NCBI GenBank assembly: GCA_946061345.1
Contig: CAMGRA010000021.1
Location: forward strand, 1-11,694
Origin: an uncultured Clostridia bacterium
Lineage (GTDB): Bacteria; Bacillota; Clostridia; Oscillospirales; Oscillospiraceae
DNA: 11,694 nt
Reading direction: 5' to 3'
In this document: positions 6,628-11,694 of the stretch, one piece after another
How positions within the stretch are numbered: position 1 is the stretch's first letter
How the letters are laid out: every line of letters starts with the position of its first letter
Translations under genes and position numbers: made by a program
Notes under the pieces: generated by a model
Told to the model about the DNA's origin: nothing
The model's database searches: none
What the model saw: the letters and a program-made list of their open reading frames with translations, nothing else

Positions 6628-8085
6628 ATGAAACTGAAGTCGCTGCTGGAGAGCATCAATATATTGGAAACCAACGCTCCCATGGATATGGAGATCAGCG
6701 GCGTGAGCCATTCGTCCCAGACGGTGACGCAAGGAGCCCTTTTTGCGGCGATCCCCGGGTACACTGTCGACGGCCACCGCTTCATTCCCGACGCGGTGAA
6801 AAAGGGTGCGGCGGTAGTGCTCTGCCAGCACGATATGCCCGACGATATTCCCTGGGTGCGGGTGGAGGATACCCGTGCGGCACTGGCGCAGTTGGGCGCC
6901 AACTGGTACGGCCATCCCTCCCGCAGCCTGGAGGTCATCGGCGTGACAGGCACCAATGGAAAGACCTCTGTGACCTACCTGCTCAAGGCCCTGCTGGAAA
7001 ACGCCTGCGGCGCGAAGGTCGGCCTCATCGGCACCATCTGCAATATGGTGGGCGACGAGGTTTTGGAGACGGAACGCACGACGCCGGAGAGCTTTGAATT
7101 GCAGGGCCTGCTTGCCCAAATGCGCGATGCCGGCTGCACCCACGCGGTCATGGAGGTGTCCTCTCACGCCCTGGTGCTGCACCGGGTGGACGGAATAAGC
7201 TTCCGCGTCGGTGCCTTTACCAACCTGACGGAGGACCATCTGGACTTCCACAAGACCATGGAGGAATACTGCCGGGCAAAGTCGCTGCTGTTCGGTCGCT
7301 GTGAGCGGGGCGTTTTCGACATTGACGATGCCTCGGCGGCAAAAATGATTGACGCGGCACGCTGCAGCGTGTATACTGTCGGGGAGAGCGATAGGGCGGA
7401 TCTGCGGGGAACAAACGTCCGCCTCGGCTCAGACCACATTGAAATGGACGTGTGCGGCGGGCAGGAAACGGCCCACCTGCGTCTGAATATTCCCGGGCGC
7501 TTCACCGTCAGCAACGCTCTGGTGGCTCTGGGTATCGCCGTGCAGCTGGGCATCCCGTTGGAGGATGCGGCACAGGCCCTCTCCCGGGCCAAGGGCGTCA
7601 AGGGCCGTATTGAGGTCGTGCCCACGCCCGGAAAGCCCTACACGGTCCTCATCGACTATGCCCACACCCCCGACGGCCTGGAAAACGTCCTGCGCTCCGT
7701 GCGGGATTTCTGCAAGGGACGGCTCATTGCTGTCTTTGGCTGCGGCGGTGACCGGGACCGCACCAAGCGCCCCATTATGGGTGAGATCGCGGCAAAACTG
7801 GCCGACTATGTCATCGTCACCTCCGACAATCCCCGCACGGAGGAGCCAATGGCTATCATCGACGAGATCCTTGCCGGTATGAAGGATACGAAAACCCCCT
7901 ACATTGTGGAGGAAAACCGCCGCAAGGCCGTCCGCCTTGCCATGGCGGAGGCAAAAAAGGGCGACATCATCGTTCTGGCGGGGAAGGGCCATGAGACCTA
8001 TCAGATCCTCGGCAGGGAAAAAACACATTTAGACGAACGCGAGGAGGTTGCCTCGGCTTTATGGAAAACGGAAACATCTCTTTGA
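6628..8085 (+). CDS. murE: UDP-N-acetylmuramoyl-L-alanyl-D-glutamate--2,6-diaminopimelate ligase (MurE)
   Basis: The 485-residue cytoplasmic Mur ligase adds the third amino acid to UDP-MurNAc-L-Ala-D-Glu using ATP. The N-terminal substrate-binding domain is followed by the ATP loop GTNGKTS (108-114), TTPES, MEVSSHAL, and NLTEDHLDFH. K218 in RAKSLLF matches the position of the carbamylated lysine of the family. The C-terminal domain has IDYAHTPDGL, FGCGGDRDRTKR, DNPRTE (400-405) and GKGHE (452-456). DNPR is the signature for meso-diaminopimelate rather than lysine, so the peptidoglycan is probably of the mDAP type. AAGGAG (6616-6621) stands six bases before the ATG, and the gap to the PBP gene is 14 bases. 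The 3' end overlaps murF by 25 bases. Confidence 0.97.
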   Translation: MKLKSLLESINILETNAPMDMEISGVSHSSQTVTQGALFAAIPGYTVDGHRFIPDAVKKGAAVVLCQHDMPDDIPWVRVEDTRAALAQLGANWYGHPSRSLEVIGVTGTNGKTSVTYLLKALLENACGAKVGLIGTICNMVGDEVLETERTTPESFELQGLLAQMRDAGCTHAVMEVSSHALVLHRVDGISFRVGAFTNLTEDHLDFHKTMEEYCRAKSLLFGRCERGVFDIDDASAAKMIDAARCSVYTVGESDRADLRGTNVRLGSDHIEMDVCGGQETAHLRLNIPGRFTVSNALVALGIAVQLGIPLEDAAQALSRAKGVKGRIEVVPTPGKPYTVLIDYAHTPDGLENVLRSVRDFCKGRLIAVFGCGGDRDRTKRPIMGEIAAKLADYVIVTSDNPRTEEPMAIIDEILAGMKDTKTPYIVEENRRKAVRLAMAEAKKGDIIVLAGKGHETYQILGREKTHLDEREEVASALWKTETSL

Positions 8086-9431
8086 AACAGGCTGCCCTAT
8101 GGTGCGGCGGTACGGTCGCGCCGGCCTTTGCGGAAGTGAGCTTCTGCGGCGCGAATTTTGACAGCAGAAATCTCCAGGCGGGAGAGCTGTTTGTCGCCGT
8201 CACCGGCGCGCGCAACGGTCATGATTTTATCCCCGACGCGCTGGAAAAAGGCGCGGCGGCGGTGCTGGTGAGCGAGTCTGTCCGGGAGGGTATTCCGGCA
8301 ATTTACGTAAGCGACACGGTCACCGCGCTGCAGGACATCGCCCGGGGCTACCGGGAGAGCCTGAGCCTGCGGGTGGTGGGCGTCACGGGCAGCGTGGGAA
8401 AGACCACCACCAAGGAAATGGTCGCGGCGGTGCTGGGCACTACCTACCGCACCCAAAAGACGCCGGAGAATTTCAACAACGGCCTGGGCCTGCCGGTGAC
8501 GGTTTTGAGCCTGAACCGGGCTGACGAGGCGGCAGTCCTGGAGATGGGCATGAACCACTTCGGGGAGATCGCCCTGCTGACGCGCATTGCCCAGCCGGAC
8601 ATTGCCGTCATCACCAATATCGGCACCATGCACATGGAGAATCTCGGCTCCCGGGAGGGCATTTTACAGGCAAAGCTCGAAATTCTGGAGGGCCTGCGTC
8701 CCGGCGGCCTTGCCGTGTTCAACGGCGACAACGACCTGCTTTCCTCCGTGGCGGAGCAATACCACGCGGTGACCTTCGGCCTGGGCGAAAAAAACGACGT
8801 CCGGGCGGTGAATATCACAACAGAAAACGACACAACGCATTTTACTGCCGATGCCTTCGGCATCCGTATAGAGATCACCCTGCCGGCTATGGGAGAGCAC
8901 AATATCCTCAACGCCCTGGCGGCCATCGCCGTGGGCCTGAAATGCGGCGTGGCACCGGAGCGTATCGAAAGCGGTCTGGCGGACTTCCGCAACACGGGTA
9001 TGCGGCAGCATATTTATGACTGCCGCGGCGTAAAGATCATCGAGGATTGCTATAACGCCGGGCCGGAGTCCATGGAGGCGGCTTTCGGCGTGTTGAGAAG
9101 CTATCCCGGAAGAAAGCTTGCTGCCCTGGGCGGTATGCTGGAGCTGGGGCCTCTTGCGCCGCAGGCTCACTACCGGGTCGGCGCACTGGCGGCGCAGACG
9201 GCGGATGTTCTTTTTGCCTACGGTGCCAACAGTGAACAGACCGTCCGCGGCGCACTGGACGCGGGTATGAAAAACGCGAAGTACTATGAAAGCCACGAGG
9301 AACTGGCGCAGGCACTGAAGGCAGAGCTGCGCGCCGGAGACAATCTGCTGGTCAAAGGCAGCCGTGGCATGAAAATGGAGCGCGTGCTCCGATTACTGGA
9401 TATGAATGACGGAGGAACACAGCATGGATAA
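8061..9431 (+). CDS. murF: UDP-N-acetylmuramoyl-tripeptide--D-alanyl-D-alanine ligase (MurF)
   Basis: The 456-residue cytoplasmic enzyme joins D-Ala-D-Ala to the UDP-MurNAc-tripeptide, completing the soluble pentapeptide precursor. Visible motifs are the N-terminal FDSRNLQAGELFVAV, the ATP loop GSVGKTTTK (110-118, K114), ENFNNGLGLP, EMGMNHFGEI (from 161), ITNIGTMHMENLGS, GEHNILNALAA, DCYNAGPESM and KGSRGMKME. The ATG at 8061 lies inside the end of murE. The AGGAGG at 8042-8047 is 13 bases away, rather far, so translation may depend partly on ribosomes finishing murE. A TTG at 8082 would also be in frame but lacks a ribosome site. The 3' end overlaps mraY by eight bases. Confidence 0.96.
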   Translation: MENGNISLKQAALWCGGTVAPAFAEVSFCGANFDSRNLQAGELFVAVTGARNGHDFIPDALEKGAAAVLVSESVREGIPAIYVSDTVTALQDIARGYRESLSLRVVGVTGSVGKTTTKEMVAAVLGTTYRTQKTPENFNNGLGLPVTVLSLNRADEAAVLEMGMNHFGEIALLTRIAQPDIAVITNIGTMHMENLGSREGILQAKLEILEGLRPGGLAVFNGDNDLLSSVAEQYHAVTFGLGEKNDVRAVNITTENDTTHFTADAFGIRIEITLPAMGEHNILNALAAIAVGLKCGVAPERIESGLADFRNTGMRQHIYDCRGVKIIEDCYNAGPESMEAAFGVLRSYPGRKLAALGGMLELGPLAPQAHYRVGALAAQTADVLFAYGANSEQTVRGALDAGMKNAKYYESHEELAQALKAELRAGDNLLVKGSRGMKMERVLRLLDMNDGGTQHG

Positions 9432-10425
9432 AGCACCGATTATGGCGATCGTTTCAGTCGTTGGAGGATTTTTGATCGCTTTGATCCTTGGAAAGATTCT
9501 GATTCCCGCCCTGCGCGCGCTGAAAGCGGGGCAGTCCATCCGCGAGGTGGGGCCGAAATGGCACAACGGCAAGGCCGGTACGCCTACCATGGGCGGACTG
9601 ATGTTCATTGCCGCGTCGCTTTTGAGTATCATCACCGGCTGGGATGCCATGCGCAGCGGCGACTATTCCCATCTTCTGGTGCTGGCGCTTGCGGCTATGT
9701 TCGGCCTGATCGGTTTTTATGACGACTTTATCAAGGTCAAAAAGAAGCGCAACCTGGGCCTGACCGGGGTGCAGAAGCTCCTGCTTCAGGTGCTGGCGGC
9801 GGCTATTTTTCTGGCGGCCATGCACTTTACCGGGGCACTGAAATACGACCTGTATATCCCCTTTGTCAAGGAGCCCGTGGTTCATGTGCCGGAGCTTTTG
9901 TATCTGGCTGTCGCCATGTTTGCCATCGTCGGCTGCGTCAACGCGGTCAATCTGACCGACGGCATTGACGGCCTGGCCAGCGGCGTTACCATGCCGGTCA
10001 TGCTCTTTTTCACGGTGGTCGCCCTTTCCCAGACCACGGCTCACCGGGGCCTTTCCTCTTTCCCGGCGGCACTGCTGGGCGGCCTGGGCGGCTTTTTGTG
10101 CTATAATTTCTACCCGGCCAAGGTCTTTATGGGCGACACCGGCTCCCTGTTCTTGGGCGGCGCGGTGGTCGGCATGGCCTTTGCTCTGGATATGCCCCTG
10201 GTGCTGCTGCTGGTGGGTCTGGTCTACATCGTCGAGACCCTCTCGGACATTTTACAGGTGGGCTATTTCAAGCTGACCCACGGCAAGCGCATTTTCAAAA
10301 TGGCACCCATCCATCATCACTTTGAGATGTGCGGCTGGTCGGAGAAGAAAATCTGGACGGTATTCGTCCTTGTGACCGTGCTCATGTGCGTTGTCGCATG
10401 GTTGGGTGTTCGCATCTGGTTTTAA
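9424..10425 (+). CDS. mraY: Phospho-N-acetylmuramoyl-pentapeptide-transferase (MraY)
   Basis: This 333-residue integral membrane protein, with about ten hydrophobic helices, transfers phospho-MurNAc-pentapeptide to undecaprenyl phosphate to make lipid I on the inner face of the membrane. Signature motifs are KWHNGKAGTPTMGG, the Asp pair D100-D101 in FYDDFIKVKKKRN, NAVNLTDGIDG (N176, D179, D182), FMGDTGSL (D238) and IHHHFE (H297-299). All expected catalytic acids are present. I chose the ATG at 9424 because GGAGG (9411-9415) lies eight bases before it. An ATG at 9406 is in frame but sits upstream of that site. The gene overlaps the end of murF by eight bases. murD, the usual next gene, is not here. 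Confidence 0.97.
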   Translation: MDKAPIMAIVSVVGGFLIALILGKILIPALRALKAGQSIREVGPKWHNGKAGTPTMGGLMFIAASLLSIITGWDAMRSGDYSHLLVLALAAMFGLIGFYDDFIKVKKKRNLGLTGVQKLLLQVLAAAIFLAAMHFTGALKYDLYIPFVKEPVVHVPELLYLAVAMFAIVGCVNAVNLTDGIDGLASGVTMPVMLFFTVVALSQTTAHRGLSSFPAALLGGLGGFLCYNFYPAKVFMGDTGSLFLGGAVVGMAFALDMPLVLLLVGLVYIVETLSDILQVGYFKLTHGKRIFKMAPIHHHFEMCGWSEKKIWTVFVLVTVLMCVVAWLGVRIWF

Positions 10426-10461
10426 AAGTATATAGATAGATCTTTTCTGTTTTGAGCCATG

Positions 10462-10484
10462 GCCGGGGCTGTGAACTGCCCGGC
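10462..10484 (+). other. Short GC-rich hairpin before the ftsW ribosome site
   Basis: GCCGGG (10462-10467) can pair with CCCGGC (10479-10484) over an 11-base loop. There is no T-run after it, so it is not a standard terminator. It ends seven bases before the strong Shine-Dalgarno sequence of the ftsW-type gene, in the 82-base gap left where murD would normally lie. A role in RNA stability or start-site exposure is possible, but chance pairing in GC-rich DNA is equally likely. Confidence 0.25.
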
Positions 10485-10491
10485 AGGAAGC

Positions 10492-10510
10492 AAGGGGAGG
10501 TGCGGCGTTG
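10492..10510 (+). promoter_or_regulatory. Strong ribosome binding site fixing a TTG start for ftsW
   Basis: AAGGGGAGGTG (10492-10502) contains GGAGGT six bases before a TTG at 10508-10510. The match to the 16S rRNA tail is nearly complete, and no ATG or GTG in frame is placed as well. The TTG start is therefore the best choice and may lower the rate of synthesis of the SEDS protein. Confidence 0.75.
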
Positions 10511-11644
10511 CCAAAGGAAACGGCAACACGAAAGAGAGCCAATTTACGAAAAGATCTGGGCGTGCTGGACCTGCCGTATCTGCTGCTGACGCTGCTGCTT
10601 GTAGGCGTTGGACTGATCGTCCTGTTTTCCGCCAGCTACGCCCGCGCCTACTATCTCACTGGGAATTCTGCCAGTTATTTCATCAGCCAGTCGGTGTTCG
10701 GCGTGGCGGGCATCGGCGTCCTGCTGGGCATGAGCCGGGTGCCCTATGCCTGGTTTGAAAAGACCTCCGGTATGATCTATGCCGTGACGGTGCTGCTACT
10801 GCTGGCGGTGCTGCTGTTCGGAACCAACGTCAACGGCGCGACCCGCTGGATCAACTTCGGCTTCACCCAATTTCAGCCCTCTGAGATCGCAAAATTCTCC
10901 CTCATCGTCTCCCTGTCGCATCTGATGACGAAGCGGCAGAAGGACATCAAATCCCTTCGAACCTTTTTCCTCTGCGGAATGCTGCTGGCGGTCATCGTGG
11001 CGCTGCTGGTTTTTGAACCGCATTTTTCCGCCATTATCATCGTCGCCGCCCTCTGCTTCTGCATGATGGCCGTGGGCGGGATCAACCGGAAATACCTTAT
11101 TACCGTTGCTGTCATCGGCGCGGCGGGACTGCTGTTTTTGCTTTTAAGCGGCGGCTACACCTCCGACCGCATCACCGCCTGGCAGAATCCCGAGGCAGAC
11201 CCCCTGGACACGGGCCTGCAGATCTTACAGTCGGAATACGCCATCGGCAGCGGCGGGCTTTTAGGACTGGGCTTCGGCAAGAGCCGCCAGAAATACCTCT
11301 ACCTGCCGGAGGAACACAACGACTATATTTTTGCCATCCTCTGTGAGGAGCTGGGCTTTTTGGGGGCAATGGCAGTGCTGCTGCTCTTTGCCCTGCTTAT
11401 CATCCGGGGCTTCTGGATCGCGCTTCACGCACGGGACCGCTTTTCCATGCTCCTTGCCACGGGCTTGACGACCCTGCTTGCCATCCAGGTGGTGCTCAAC
11501 GTGGCGGTGGTGACCAATCTTTTGCCCTCCACAGGCATTTCACTGCCGTTTTTTTCCTCGGGAGGGACGGCACTCATCATGCAGCTTGCCGAGTGCGGCA
11601 TCGTGCTCAATATTTCCCGGAGCATCTCGCAAAGTCCGAAATAA
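10508..11644 (+). CDS. ftsW: SEDS-family peptidoglycan glycosyltransferase, FtsW/SpoVE type
   Basis: The 378-residue polytopic membrane protein, with about ten predicted helices, polymerises lipid II into glycan strands together with a class B PBP. Motifs include LFSASYARAY near the N-terminus, NGATRWINFGFTQFQPSEIAKF, GSGGLLGLGFGKSRQKYLYLPEEHNDYIFAILCEELG in pieces along residues of about 253-281, and the C-terminal NLLPSTGISLPFFSSGG. D272 in EHNDYIF corresponds to the essential aspartate reported for SEDS enzymes. The usual QPD motif of helix/loop 5 reads EPH here (170-172). Translation starts at TTG 10508 behind a very strong ribosome site. It is followed by murG after 12 bases, the standard dcw order apart from the missing murD. 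Sporulation SpoVE and division FtsW cannot be separated by sequence alone. Confidence 0.94.
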   Translation: MPKETATRKRANLRKDLGVLDLPYLLLTLLLVGVGLIVLFSASYARAYYLTGNSASYFISQSVFGVAGIGVLLGMSRVPYAWFEKTSGMIYAVTVLLLLAVLLFGTNVNGATRWINFGFTQFQPSEIAKFSLIVSLSHLMTKRQKDIKSLRTFFLCGMLLAVIVALLVFEPHFSAIIIVAALCFCMMAVGGINRKYLITVAVIGAAGLLFLLLSGGYTSDRITAWQNPEADPLDTGLQILQSEYAIGSGGLLGLGFGKSRQKYLYLPEEHNDYIFAILCEELGFLGAMAVLLLFALLIIRGFWIALHARDRFSMLLATGLTTLLAIQVVLNVAVVTNLLPSTGISLPFFSSGGTALIMQLAECGIVLNISRSISQSPK

Positions 11645-11656
11645 AGGAGAGTATCC

Positions 11657-11694
11657 ATGAGAGTCATCTTCACCTGCGGCGGAACAGGAGGCCA
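11657..11694 (+). CDS. murG: MurG N-terminus, cut by the window edge
   Basis: The ATG at 11657 opens the reading frame MRVIFTCGGTGG, the characteristic start of UDP-N-acetylglucosamine--undecaprenyl-pyrophosphoryl-MurNAc-pentapeptide transferase, whose glycine-rich GGTGGH loop binds the lipid I pyrophosphate region. AAAGGAG (11643-11649) lies seven bases upstream and overlaps the ftsW stop codon. MurG makes lipid II on the cytoplasmic face of the membrane. Only 12 complete codons are visible, but the motif and the place after ftsW make the call reliable. Confidence 0.9.
   Translation, partial: MRVIFTCGGTGG

Noticed and set aside
9406..9423. ATG at 9406 as the start of mraY
   Set aside because: The ribosome site at 9411-9415 lies downstream of it, so the ATG at 9424 is the better start.
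10426..10461. Promoter for ftsW in the AT-rich stretch after mraY
   Set aside because: TATAGA-like sequence is present, but no matching -35 box at a suitable distance was found, so I do not call it.

Overview
This window is the 3' end of rpoC followed by the front part of a dcw (division and cell wall) cluster. The organism looks like a moderately GC-rich member of the Bacillota, probably class Clostridia and close to the Oscillospiraceae. This rests on strong AGGAGG-type ribosome binding sites, a division penicillin-binding protein with two PASTA domains, a MurE carrying the DNPR signature of meso-diaminopimelate-type peptidoglycan, and the gene order. The family-level placement is inference from gene style, not from a search.

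Layout. Positions 1-717 encode the C-terminus of the RNA polymerase beta' subunit, ending at a strong hairpin terminator (729-768) that also has a T-run on the other strand. Positions 784-2007 (or 2019) hold a minus-strand gene for a predicted lipoprotein of unknown function. It converges on rpoC and shares that terminator. A regulatory region of about 280 bp (2020-2299) separates it from the divergent dcw cluster. There I see a candidate ECF-sigma-type promoter for the lipoprotein gene, a perfect 14-bp palindrome in its leader, a nested AT-rich dyad, a good sigma-A promoter pointing into mraZ, and a 10-bp-periodic TGGA-like repeat series that fits a MraZ operator.

From 2300 onward all genes are on the plus strand: mraZ, rsmH, an ftsL-like gene, a PASTA-containing ftsI/spoVD-type transpeptidase, murE, murF, mraY, an ftsW/spoVE-type SEDS glycosyltransferase, and the first 38 bases of murG. 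Several junctions overlap (mraZ/rsmH, murE/murF, murF/mraY), which points to translational coupling. A terminator-like hairpin lies between the ftsL-like gene and the transpeptidase gene and may attenuate the operon.

How they work together. MurE and MurF complete the UDP-MurNAc-pentapeptide. MraY moves it to the lipid carrier to make lipid I, and MurG makes lipid II. FtsW polymerises lipid II, and its partner class B PBP crosslinks the product at the septum, with the FtsL-like protein as a divisome scaffold. MraZ is the cluster regulator and RsmH methylates 16S rRNA. murD, which usually sits between mraY and ftsW, is absent from that position.

Most of the window is conserved core genome. The less ordinary parts are the lipoprotein gene with its control region, the intra-operon hairpin, the missing murD, and two sequence peculiarities in FtsW and the PBP. 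I found no RNA genes, mobile elements or CRISPR arrays, and no clear undescribed multi-gene system.
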